From assembly GCF_012349115.1 (NCBI RefSeq), contig NZ_PQIG01000084.1, positions 18,126 through 82,125 on the forward strand: a stretch of DNA of 64,000 nucleotides, given 5' to 3'. This document shows positions 56,891 through 64,000 of the stretch, piece by piece. How positions within the stretch are numbered: the stretch's first letter is position 1; each line of letters begins with the position of its first letter. Both the position numbers and the translations under genes were made by a program. This stretch comes from Rhizobium ruizarguesonis (GTDB lineage: Bacteria > Pseudomonadota > Alphaproteobacteria > Rhizobiales > Rhizobiaceae). The notes under the pieces are model-generated. The model made no database searches. It was not told the DNA's origin and saw only the letters and a list, made by a program, of their open reading frames with translations.

Positions 56891-57574
56891 TTACTGAATG
56901 ACGACGACCTTGGACGTGCCCTTGCCGGGACGAACGCGGCCGTAGAGATCGATGACATCCTGGTTCATCAGGCGAATGCAGCCCGAGGAAGCGGCGGTGC
57001 CGATCGAGGCCCATTCCGGCGTACCGTGCAGGCGGAAGAGCGTGTCCTTGCCGTCCTCGTTGAAGAGATACATGGCGCGTGCGCCGAGAGGATTGGTGAG
57101 GCCCGGGCCCATGCCGTCTTCGACGTACTTGGCGAGATCGGGCCGGCGGACGGCCATTTCCTTTGGCGGGTGCCAGTTCGGCCATTCCTGCTTCCAGGCG
57201 ACGTAGGCGGTGCCGGCCCATGCGAAGCCCTGCTTGCCGACGCCGATGCCGTAGCGCATCGCCTTGCCGTTGGCCAGGATGTAATAGAGGAAGCGCTCGC
57301 GCGTGTTGACGATGATCGTACCGGGACGCTCGGTGGTCTGGTAGCTGACGACCTGGCGGCGGAACTGCGGCTTGACCCTATCGATCGGGATAGCCGGCAG
57401 GGAGTATCCGGCATCCTTCGTCACGCCGTAGGCGTCGTTGAAGATCTGTGCTGTCTGTACCGTCGGGCCTGCGCCCTTGTCGTCGACGGATGCGCTGTCT
57501 GATGTCGTGGAGCAACCGGCCAGAGCGAGCGTCGCCAGCAGGCCAAATACAGGGAATGCATTGCAGATGCGCAT
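56891..57574 (-). CDS. L,D-transpeptidase, lipoprotein (YkuD family)
   Basis: The 227-residue product has a lipoprotein signal with the lipobox LALAGC (Cys21), a linker, and a YkuD domain from about residue 80: TIIVNTRERFLYYIL, YGIGVGKQGFAWAG, and the catalytic HGTPEWASIG...SSGCIRLMNQDVIDLYGRV. It makes 3-3 crosslinks in peptidoglycan or attaches proteins to it. ATG 57574 begins the signal; an upstream start at 57622 would put 16 polar residues before it. Confidence 0.9.
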   Translation of the reverse strand: MRICNAFPVFGLLATLALAGCSTTSDSASVDDKGAGPTVQTAQIFNDAYGVTKDAGYSLPAIPIDRVKPQFRRQVVSYQTTERPGTIIVNTRERFLYYILANGKAMRYGIGVGKQGFAWAGTAYVAWKQEWPNWHPPKEMAVRRPDLAKYVEDGMGPGLTNPLGARAMYLFNEDGKDTLFRLHGTPEWASIGTAASSGCIRLMNQDVIDLYGRVRPGKGTSKVVVIQ

Positions 57575-57754
57575 GGATGACTCTTGAAGTTTTGGGGCAA
57601 GGGAGAATGGTCTTTCGACCATCGTTGATTATGGTTTATTTTCGATTAACTTGCGCTTTGCAAGGCTGCTGCAGCGCGACAAATCCGTCTGCCGCGCAAA
57701 TTAGAAGCGCATGGTTTTTTTGCAACAACGCGCCAGCCCCTCTGATGGTTATCC

Positions 57755-58249
57755 ATGACGATTTTGAGCGTTTACAATAACAATCCGTTAATCGATGGCC
57801 GGCAATCGGACAGGGCCATGATGGTGCGGCGCGGAACGCAGATATTGCTGCATGAAATGCGTCACGCCGTGCTGCCCGAACTGCCGCTGGCCAGCGGTCG
57901 CCGCGCCGATCTGATCACTCTTTCGGAAAAGGGCGAGGTCTGGATCATCGAAATCAAGACGTCGATCGAAGATTTCAGGGTGGATCGCAAATGGCCGGAA
58001 TACAGGCTGCATTGCGACCGCCTGTTCTTTGCGACTCACAAGGATGTGCCGCTGGAGATTTTTCCCGAGGAATGCGGGCTTTTCCTGTCGGATGGTTATG
58101 GCGCGCATATGATTCGCGAGGCGCCGGAGCACCGCATGGCGCCCGCCACGCGCAAGTCGGTCACGCTTAATTTCTCGCGCGCCGCCGCACAAAGGCTGCT
58201 GATGGCCGAATGGGCGAACGGAAAACCGTTCAACGTGGATGATGTCTGA
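57755..58249 (+). CDS. mmcB: MmcB-family DNA repair protein
   Basis: The 164-residue protein has GRRADLITLSEKGEVWIIEIKTS, a PD-(D/E)xK-like core with Asp and Glu-x-Lys, then DFRVDRKWPEYRLHCDRLFFA and FPEECGLFLSDGYGAHMIREAP. This fits MmcB of Caulobacter, a putative nuclease induced by DNA damage and needed with the ImuB/DnaE2 pathway. I found no GAAC-N7-GAAC LexA box in the 180 bases upstream, so SOS control is not supported here. Confidence 0.82.
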   Translation: MTILSVYNNNPLIDGRQSDRAMMVRRGTQILLHEMRHAVLPELPLASGRRADLITLSEKGEVWIIEIKTSIEDFRVDRKWPEYRLHCDRLFFATHKDVPLEIFPEECGLFLSDGYGAHMIREAPEHRMAPATRKSVTLNFSRAAAQRLLMAEWANGKPFNVDDV

Positions 58250-58265
58250 TGCCGCGCTGTGCTGT

Positions 58266-58844
58266 CTATTTCGGCGCGCGTTTGGCAAGGATACGCTGCA
58301 GCGTCCGCCGGTGCATGTTGAGCCGGCGGGCCGTTTCGGAAACATTGCGCTCGCACATTTCATAGACCCGCTGGATATGCTCCCAGCGCACCCGGTCGGC
58401 CGACATCGGATTTTCGGGAAGCTCGGCCTTTTCGCCCGGCCGTTGCGTCAGCGCCGAAAACACGTCGTCGGCATCCGCAGGCTTTGCGAGGTAGTCGACA
58501 GCGCCGAGCTTCACGGCCGTCACCGCCGTTGCGATATTGCCATAGCCGGTCAGCACGATGATCCTGGTGTCGTCGCGTCGCTGGCGGATCGCCTCGATGA
58601 CGTCGAGCCCATTGCCGTCGCCGAGCCGAAGATCGACCACCGCATATTTCGGCGGCCGGCCTCTCGACTTCGCAACGCCTTCCGCCACCGATTCGGCCGT
58701 CTCCACCTGGAAGCCGCGCGTCTCCATCGCCCGTGCCAGGCGGCGCAGGAACGGCCCGTCGTCGTCGACGATCAGCAGGCTGGCGTCGGGACCGATATGA
58801 TCCTCGTCCGACGCGGCGAAATTGTCATGATTCTGTTCTGTCAT
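58266..58844 (-). CDS. actR: Response regulator ActR (RegA/PrrA family)
   Basis: The 192-residue protein has a receiver domain (LLIVDDDGPFLRRLARAME; Asp in AVVDLRLGDGNG; TGYGNIA; KPAD) and a short Fis-type helix-turn-helix at the C-terminus (RNVSETARRLNMHRRTLQRILAKR). RegA/ActR regulators control redox-dependent genes; in S. meliloti ActR/ActS also gives acid tolerance. It lies 67 bases after actS in the same direction. Confidence 0.93.
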   Translation of the reverse strand: MTEQNHDNFAASDEDHIGPDASLLIVDDDGPFLRRLARAMETRGFQVETAESVAEGVAKSRGRPPKYAVVDLRLGDGNGLDVIEAIRQRRDDTRIIVLTGYGNIATAVTAVKLGAVDYLAKPADADDVFSALTQRPGEKAELPENPMSADRVRWEHIQRVYEMCERNVSETARRLNMHRRTLQRILAKRAPK

Positions 58845-58911
58845 CGTCTCGGTCCCGGCGGTTGAGCGCCCGATCTGCGTTAACCGCTATATCCTGTTTA
58901 TGCCGACAAAG

Positions 58912-60240
58912 TCATTTTGTCGAATTTGCGTCGATCAGCATGCGCGGCCATTCGATTCGGATACGCGCGCCCGCACTTTCCGGATCGCGGTTCTCGAAAA
59001 CCAGCGACGCCCCCGAGCGCTCCAGCAGGGTTTTGGCGATGAAAAGCCCGAGCCCGAGGCCACCGGCCGTATCCTCCTTCTGCCGCTTGGTCACATAGGG
59101 TTCGCCGATCCGCGTCAGAATATCGGGCGCATAACCGTTGCCGTCGTCCTCGATAACGATCAGCACTTTGTCGTGATCGTGCTCGACAGTGACGGTCACT
59201 TTCTCCCGCGCGTAATCGACGGCGTTTTCGATCAGGTTGCCGAGCCCGTACATGATGCCGGCATTGCGGTCGGTGACCGGTTCGCCCTTGCGCGGGCTCT
59301 TTTCGATGAGCTCGAGAGCGATACCGAATTCCCGGTGCGGGGCGACGATCTCCTCGATCATCGACGAAAGCGGCAGGCGGCGCATATGCGCCTCGCCCTC
59401 CGAGGAAAGCGTCGTCAGCCGCCGCAAGATGTCACGGCAGCGTTCGCTCTGGCTGCGCAGCAGCATCACGTCCTCGCGGAAACGATCGTCGTTCTTGAGT
59501 TCCCGCTCCATTTCCTTGGCGACGACGCTGATCGTCGCAAGCGGCGTGCCGAGCTCATGGGCGGCTGCGGCTGCCAGCCCATCGAGTTGCGACAGATGTT
59601 TTTCCCGCTGCAGCACCAGTTCGGTCGCAGCCAGCGCATCGGCAAGCTGGCTCGCTTCCATCGAGACTCGATAGGCATAGAAGGCGGCGAATGCCATCGT
59701 CGAGGCGATCGAGCACCAGACACCGAACTGCATCACGTTGTGCACGTTGATTTCGACCCCGTCGAACCAGGGCAGCGGGAAGGGCGAAAAGGCAAGCACC
59801 GTGATGCAGACCATCGCAAAGCCGATCAGCGCGGTGCTGTAACGGATCGGCTGCGAGGCAAAGGAGATGATGACGGGCACGCAGACGAGCGCCGCGAAAG
59901 GATTGGCAAGGCCGCCGGTGATGAACAGCAGCGCGCAGAGCTGCAAAAGGTCGAAGCCGAGCAGCGCAAAGGCGGCTGGCGGTTCCAGCCGATGCGTCGG
60001 TGGATAGCGGATCGTCAGGTAAAAATTCACCCAGGCAAGGGCGGCGATCAGCGAAGAGCTGGCAATCAGCGGCAAAGGAAATTTCAGCCAGAAGGCAACG
60101 ATGAACACCGTCAGCGCCTGTCCGCCGACGGCAAGCCAGCGCAGCCGCACCAATGTCTGCAGGCGCAGCCTGCGGCTGTTGTGCCGGTCCTCCAGCGTAT
60201 AGCCTTCCGTGTTGTCGATCATGCCAGGCTTGTCGATCAT
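58912..60240 (-). CDS. actS: Redox-sensing histidine kinase ActS (RegB/PrrB family)
   Basis: The 442-residue kinase has six hydrophobic segments in its first 190 residues, the quinone-sensing motif GGLANPF (about 109-115), the H-box AAAHELGTPLATISVVAKE (His228), a redox-active cysteine in SERCRDILRRL (Cys268), NLIENAVDYA, EDDGNGY and GGLGLGLFIAK. These match RegB closely. ATG 60240 has AGGAG 8 bases upstream; ATG 60267 overlaps the hrpB stop but lacks one. It partners ActR. Confidence 0.93.
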   Translation of the reverse strand: MIDKPGMIDNTEGYTLEDRHNSRRLRLQTLVRLRWLAVGGQALTVFIVAFWLKFPLPLIASSSLIAALAWVNFYLTIRYPPTHRLEPPAAFALLGFDLLQLCALLFITGGLANPFAALVCVPVIISFASQPIRYSTALIGFAMVCITVLAFSPFPLPWFDGVEINVHNVMQFGVWCSIASTMAFAAFYAYRVSMEASQLADALAATELVLQREKHLSQLDGLAAAAAHELGTPLATISVVAKEMERELKNDDRFREDVMLLRSQSERCRDILRRLTTLSSEGEAHMRRLPLSSMIEEIVAPHREFGIALELIEKSPRKGEPVTDRNAGIMYGLGNLIENAVDYAREKVTVTVEHDHDKVLIVIEDDGNGYAPDILTRIGEPYVTKRQKEDTAGGLGLGLFIAKTLLERSGASLVFENRDPESAGARIRIEWPRMLIDANSTK

Positions 60241-60263
60241 GCCGAGGGCTCCTTGAACGGCCC

Positions 60264-62729
60264 TCATGTACCACGCGGTTTTGCCCGTGTCGTCGGCAAC
60301 GCATCCTCCGGCCGCTCCGGCCAGGGATGCCGGGGATAGCGCCCGCGCATATCAGCACGCACATCCCTCCACGAGCCGGCCCAGAAGCCCGGCAGGTCGC
60401 GCGTCGTCTGGATCGGCCGGTGCGCCGGCGAGGTGAGCTCGAGCAGCAGTGGCAGGCGGCCACCGGCAATGGCTGGATGCTGCTTCAGTCCAAACAGCTC
60501 CTGCACGCGGATCGTTAGCACCGGCTCCTCGCCCTCATATTGGATCGGATGCCTTTGGCCGGTCGGCGCTTCGAAATGGGTTGGCGCAAGCCGGCTAAGG
60601 TCGCGCTGCAATTCGTGCGGCACCAGCGATATCAGCCCGTTCGAAAGCCCGGCTGTGGAAATCTCGGAAAGGCCGCGGGCGTCGGTCTGAAAGGGGCCGA
60701 ACCACTCGTCCAGCCGGGAAAGCAGGGCGCTGTCGCTGACATCAGGCCAGGGCTCGCCGATCATCCGGTGAAGGAATCCGATCCGCTCGCGAAGCTGCAT
60801 GGCCTCCTTCGAGAAGGCAAGCTGATCGAGCCCCAGCTCGCGCACCCCCTCCACCAGTGCCTGGGTGACTGCTGGCCCGGAAGGTCGCGGCAAGGGTGTC
60901 TCTTCGAAGACGATCGCGCCGAGCCGGGTTGCCCGCCGCGCCCTCACTTGCCGGCTCTGCCGGTCGAAGAATATCTGGTCGCCGGTTTTGATCTCGCCGG
61001 GAAGCTCGGCTTCGACGTCGCCACGCGTCACCTCAGCTGCCGCCAGAACCCGCGCCTGCGCCGCCCGTCCAGTCAGGTCGGCAATCACCAGCATCTGGCT
61101 GCCGGCCAGCCTCTCGGTTTCCGGCAGCTCCGCTCCGCGCCCGTTCGCCATTACGAATCGGCCGCGGCCGCCGCGCTGAAGTGCGATTCGATCCGGAAAT
61201 GCGTGCAGCAGCAGCTGGCCCGCAAGTGCCGGCGCCGTTGCGGTAACGCTGTCGAGGCCGCTCGCCAGCCGTCCTCCCAGTCGCCGTGAAGCCTCCGCTC
61301 TCTCGCCGCGCTCGGCCTTGAAACGCCGCAACCGCTCCTCGATATCGATGCTCGGTCCGCCAAGCCCCTGTTCGGTGAGAAGCACGGCGACCAACGCCGC
61401 ATCCCGGGCATGCCCCGATTCGCCTGCGGAGACGACCATGGCGGCAAGCCGCGGCGGCAAAGCGAGATCGCGCATCACCTTGCCGCGCGCCGTCAGCGCC
61501 CCGTCCTTGTCGAGTGCGCCGAGCTGGCCAAGCAGTACCCGCGCCTCCCTCAGCGTCGTTTCCGGCGGTTGATCGACGAAGGCAAGGGATGCCGGATCCT
61601 GAACGCCCCAATGCGCGAGATCGAGCACCAGCCCTGAGAGATCGCTGGAAAGGATCTGCGGTGGTGTGAAGGCCGGCAGTGCCGCCGTCTGTCCCTGGTG
61701 CCATAGCCTTATGGCGATACCAGGTTCCGTTCGTCCGGCACGGCCGGCCCGCTGATCGGCGGAAGCCCGCGATACGCGCACTGTCTCCAGCCGCGTGATC
61801 CCCGTCGACGCCTCGAACACCGGCAGGCGTTGCAGCCCGCTGTCGATCACGATCCTGACGCCGTCGATGGTGATCGATGTTTCGGCGATCGACGTCGCAA
61901 GCACAATTTTTCGCGTCCCCTGGGATGCCGGTCGGATCGCCGCATCCTGCTCCTTCTGGCTGAGATTGCCGTAGAGCGGCGCAATCAGCGTCTCGGCCCC
62001 GAATCGTCCCTGCAGACGTTCCACGGTCCGCGTGATTTCTGCCTGGCCAGGCAGGAAAGCGAGGATCGAGCCCGCCTCATTGGCATGGGCATCGAGTATA
62101 GCCCGCGTGACAACATCCTCGATGCGTTCGCCGCCCGGCCGGTCCTGGTAACGGATATCGATCGGAAAGCTGCGCCCCAGGCTTTCGATGACCGGTGGGT
62201 GGTCGAGCAGGGCGGCCACACGTTCGACGTCGAGGGTCGCCGACATGACCAGGATACGCAGGTCCTCGCGCAGCGCCGACTGGACGTCGAGCGCCAAAGC
62301 GAGTCCGAAGTCTGCGTCCAGCGAACGCTCATGGAATTCGTCGAAGATCACCGTCGAGACACCGGTCAGTTCCGGATCGTCGAGGATCATCCGGGCAAAA
62401 ACCCCTTCGGTCACCACCTCGATCCGTGTCGCTCTCGATATCCTGTTGTCAAGGCGCATGCGGTAGCCGACCGTCCCGCCGACCTGTTCGCCGATCAGCG
62501 ATGCCATCCGGCTTGCTGCCGCCCGCGCCGCCAGCCGCCGCGGCTCCAGCAGGATGATCTTGCCGTCACCGCGCCAGCCCTGGCCAAGTAGGTAAAGTGG
62601 TACCAGCGTCGTCTTGCCGGCGCCGGGCGGTGCGGAAAGAACGGCGCGTCGCTGCTCGGCCAACGCGGCACCGACGGCCGGCAGGACATGTGAAACCGGA
62701 AGATCCGGCAAGGATGCACTGATTGTCAC
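60264..62729 (-). CDS. hrpB: ATP-dependent RNA helicase HrpB
   Basis: The 821-residue protein is a DEAH-box helicase: VLSAPPGAGKTTLVPLYLL (Walker A), LLEPRRLAARAAA, DEFHERSLDADFGLAL (DExH motif II), MSATLD, TSIAETSITIDGV and SADQRAGRAGRTEPGIAIRLW, then the HrpB-specific C-terminal half. Its RNA target is unknown. It overlaps the ornithine-cyclodeaminase-family gene by 4 bases, and its stop lies in the upstream edge of actS. Confidence 0.94.
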   Translation of the reverse strand: MTISASLPDLPVSHVLPAVGAALAEQRRAVLSAPPGAGKTTLVPLYLLGQGWRGDGKIILLEPRRLAARAAASRMASLIGEQVGGTVGYRMRLDNRISRATRIEVVTEGVFARMILDDPELTGVSTVIFDEFHERSLDADFGLALALDVQSALREDLRILVMSATLDVERVAALLDHPPVIESLGRSFPIDIRYQDRPGGERIEDVVTRAILDAHANEAGSILAFLPGQAEITRTVERLQGRFGAETLIAPLYGNLSQKEQDAAIRPASQGTRKIVLATSIAETSITIDGVRIVIDSGLQRLPVFEASTGITRLETVRVSRASADQRAGRAGRTEPGIAIRLWHQGQTAALPAFTPPQILSSDLSGLVLDLAHWGVQDPASLAFVDQPPETTLREARVLLGQLGALDKDGALTARGKVMRDLALPPRLAAMVVSAGESGHARDAALVAVLLTEQGLGGPSIDIEERLRRFKAERGERAEASRRLGGRLASGLDSVTATAPALAGQLLLHAFPDRIALQRGGRGRFVMANGRGAELPETERLAGSQMLVIADLTGRAAQARVLAAAEVTRGDVEAELPGEIKTGDQIFFDRQSRQVRARRATRLGAIVFEETPLPRPSGPAVTQALVEGVRELGLDQLAFSKEAMQLRERIGFLHRMIGEPWPDVSDSALLSRLDEWFGPFQTDARGLSEISTAGLSNGLISLVPHELQRDLSRLAPTHFEAPTGQRHPIQYEGEEPVLTIRVQELFGLKQHPAIAGGRLPLLLELTSPAHRPIQTTRDLPGFWAGSWRDVRADMRGRYPRHPWPERPEDALPTTRAKPRGT

Positions 62730-63673
62730 TTTCGGCCCGTCACTGTCTCGTAGGCAAGAATCGCCCCGGCGAGATCCTCCAAAGCCGCCCCGACCGACTT
62801 GAACAGCGTGATCTCAGCGTCATGGCTTCGTCCGCCATGGGCGCCGCTGACGAGTTCCGCGAGCTCAGCCCTGATGTCGCCTTGATTCAGCACGCCGCTT
62901 TTCAGCGGCTGAACGATATCGCCCGCCTCGCTGATGGCACCGGCGCGGGTATCGACAAAGACCGAAGCACGGCGGATGGCCTCGTCGTCGCTTTCACGCA
63001 TGCTCGGCTTGAAGGCGCCGACGAGATCGAGATGGGCGCCGGGCTTCAGCCATTCGCCTGATATCAGCGGCTCGCTGGAAAGCGTGGCGCAGGAAATGAT
63101 ATCGGCTGTCCGCACTGCGGCTTCAGCATCTGCGACCGCCTCGGCATTGAGGCCGAGCGCCCGGGCTTCGGCTGCGATCTTTTCCGCCGCTTGGCCGTTG
63201 CGGCCCCAGACCCGGTACCTCTTGATCGGCCGGGTCGTGCCGTGGGCAAACATCAGGTTGAGCGACAGCCGTCCGGTTCCGCAGACGAGCAACTCTTCCG
63301 CATCAGCGCGGGCGAGATGGCGGGCCGCCAGCGCTGACGCCGCCGCCGTCCGCCGTGCGGTCAACTCGCCGCCGTCGATTGCAGCAAGCATTTCCCCAGT
63401 GGCGCCGGAAGAAAGAAGATAGGTTCCGAAGATCGCCGGCAGGCCCCGCCGCATATTGCCTGGAAAGACCGAGACCGTCTTCACTCCGGCATAACGTCCG
63501 GGAACCCAGGCCGGCATCAGGAGCAGTGTGGCGCTCTCCTCATCCGGTACCTCCATCTCATGGTGATGGCGCACCGGCATCACGCATTCGCTCTGGAACA
63601 TGCGGGCGATCGCCTCGATCAGTTCCGGCCAGGGCAGGGCCGCGCGCGTCTGTTCTTCATCAAGGACAAGCAT
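62726..63673 (-). CDS. Ornithine cyclodeaminase / mu-crystallin family protein
   Basis: The 315-residue NAD(P)-binding protein has MLVLDEEQTRAALPW, GLPAIFGTYLLSSGATGEMLA, ELTARRTAAASALAARHLAR, LLVCGTGRLSLNLMFAHG (dinucleotide loop; the third position of GxGxxG is altered), CATLSSEPLI and FVDTRAGAISEAGDI. Members include ornithine cyclodeaminase, pyrroline-2-carboxylate reductase and alanine dehydrogenase; the substrate cannot be told from these motifs. It overlaps hrpB by 4 bases. Confidence 0.87.
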   Translation of the reverse strand: MLVLDEEQTRAALPWPELIEAIARMFQSECVMPVRHHHEMEVPDEESATLLLMPAWVPGRYAGVKTVSVFPGNMRRGLPAIFGTYLLSSGATGEMLAAIDGGELTARRTAAASALAARHLARADAEELLVCGTGRLSLNLMFAHGTTRPIKRYRVWGRNGQAAEKIAAEARALGLNAEAVADAEAAVRTADIISCATLSSEPLISGEWLKPGAHLDLVGAFKPSMRESDDEAIRRASVFVDTRAGAISEAGDIVQPLKSGVLNQGDIRAELAELVSGAHGGRSHDAEITLFKSVGAALEDLAGAILAYETVTGRK

Positions 63674-63930
63674 TCTTCACTCCGCCGCATCGTTCTTCAT
63701 CGCCAAACTAGCGAGTGAGGCGCGGCATAGGCAAGCACCCTGGAATTCCGCGCCAAGCGCCCCATATAAGCCTTGTCTCCCTCGCCGAAGCCATTCTTCG
63801 GGATTCGGCGAAAACGAATCTCAAAAACCACCCATTCGGGCGGTGAATTTCTTCGTTTCTGGAGATGATCGCTAAAAGCCCTTCATTTTCAACCTGTTAC
63901 AAAAATGTCAAAAAACTTTGGTTGGGTGTG
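63674..63930. other. Intergenic region upstream of the rRNA promoter
   Basis: No gene is visible. An 8-bp inverted repeat (TCGCCGAA 63782-63789, TTCGGCGA 63804-63811) is present, and AT-rich sequence just before 63931 could serve as an UP element. Confidence 0.5.
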
Positions 63931-63959
63931 TTGACGGATGAGATTGGTTAGTTCTATAA
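63931..63959 (+). promoter_or_regulatory. Strong sigma-70 promoter, probably of an rRNA operon
   Basis: TTGACG (63931-63936), exactly 17 bases, then CTATAA (63954-63959): near-consensus for rhizobial housekeeping sigma. A-rich sequence lies upstream. Confidence 0.85.
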
Positions 63960-64000
63960 GCCCACTCACTGAACGAGGGCGGCGGCGCTGCTGGCGACGA
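63960..64000 (+). other. Probable rRNA operon leader (start)
   Basis: Downstream of the promoter a GC-rich leader (GCCCACTCACTGAACGAGG, then GGCGGCGCTGCTGGCGACGA) resembles leaders of rhizobial rrn operons, as far as I recall them. The 16S gene itself would lie beyond base 64000, so this rests on the promoter and leader only. Confidence 0.6.

Overview
The window looks like the replication-origin end of a Rhizobium chromosome (R. etli / R. leguminosarum group). The evidence is high GC with strong codon bias, HemE next to an untranslated segment with DnaA boxes, ChvG/ChvI beside PckA, ActS/ActR, a shortened HPr kinase, and several families of short palindromic repeats of the kind common in rhizobia. 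Almost all genes are core chromosomal genes. I see no prophage, insertion sequence, CRISPR array, integrase or secretion island. No tRNA or rRNA gene lies inside the window, but its last 70 bases look like the promoter and leader of an rRNA operon.

Layout. 1-656: 5' part of hemE (minus). 657-1057: probable chromosomal origin. 1058-4689: ppsR-maf-aroE-coaE-dnaQ, tightly packed and mostly overlapping, facing secB and fxsA (minus). 5979-8734: timA-mltA-smr-XRE regulator, all overlapping. 8870-11305: gyrB. 11394-17488: single genes (nitroreductase, DUF2218, glutathionyl-hydroquinone reductase, FAH-family hydrolase, PHB depolymerase, DUF2852, YgjP-like protease) separated by repeats and terminators. 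17667-22831: trpF-trpB-trpA-accD-folC. 22905-34878 (minus): trxA, addA/addB, a MurU-like nucleotidyltransferase, a TsaE-AmgK-like fusion, and a DivL-like kinase with tyrosine at the phosphorylation position. 35082-40750 (minus): ahcY, the regulatory PTS (HPr, EIIA-Man, HprK) and chvG/chvI. 41089-43959: pckA, arfB, alkB. 43974-49480 (minus): coaA and the hisB/H/A/F/E cluster with three unrelated small genes inside it. 49637-51967: hslV-GNAT-hslU. 52156-56821: DUF1402, cytochrome P450, glcB. 56891-63673: L,D-transpeptidase, mmcB, actR/actS, hrpB and an ornithine-cyclodeaminase-family gene. 63931-64000: rrn promoter and leader.

How the genes work together. One theme is growth and envelope control: origin, gyrB, DivL, ChvG/ChvI, ActS/ActR, PTS phosphorelay. 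Another is central and amino-acid metabolism: PckA, malate synthase, PHB depolymerase, Trp, His, SAH hydrolase, CoA. A third is maintenance: AddAB, DnaQ, AlkB, MmcB, ArfB, HslVU. No clearly new multi-gene system is visible. The points most worth a second look are the origin, the TsaE-AmgK fusion beside MurU, the tyrosine kinase DivL, the unknown genes inside the his cluster, and the modular repeat families, some copies of which reach into coding-sequence ends.
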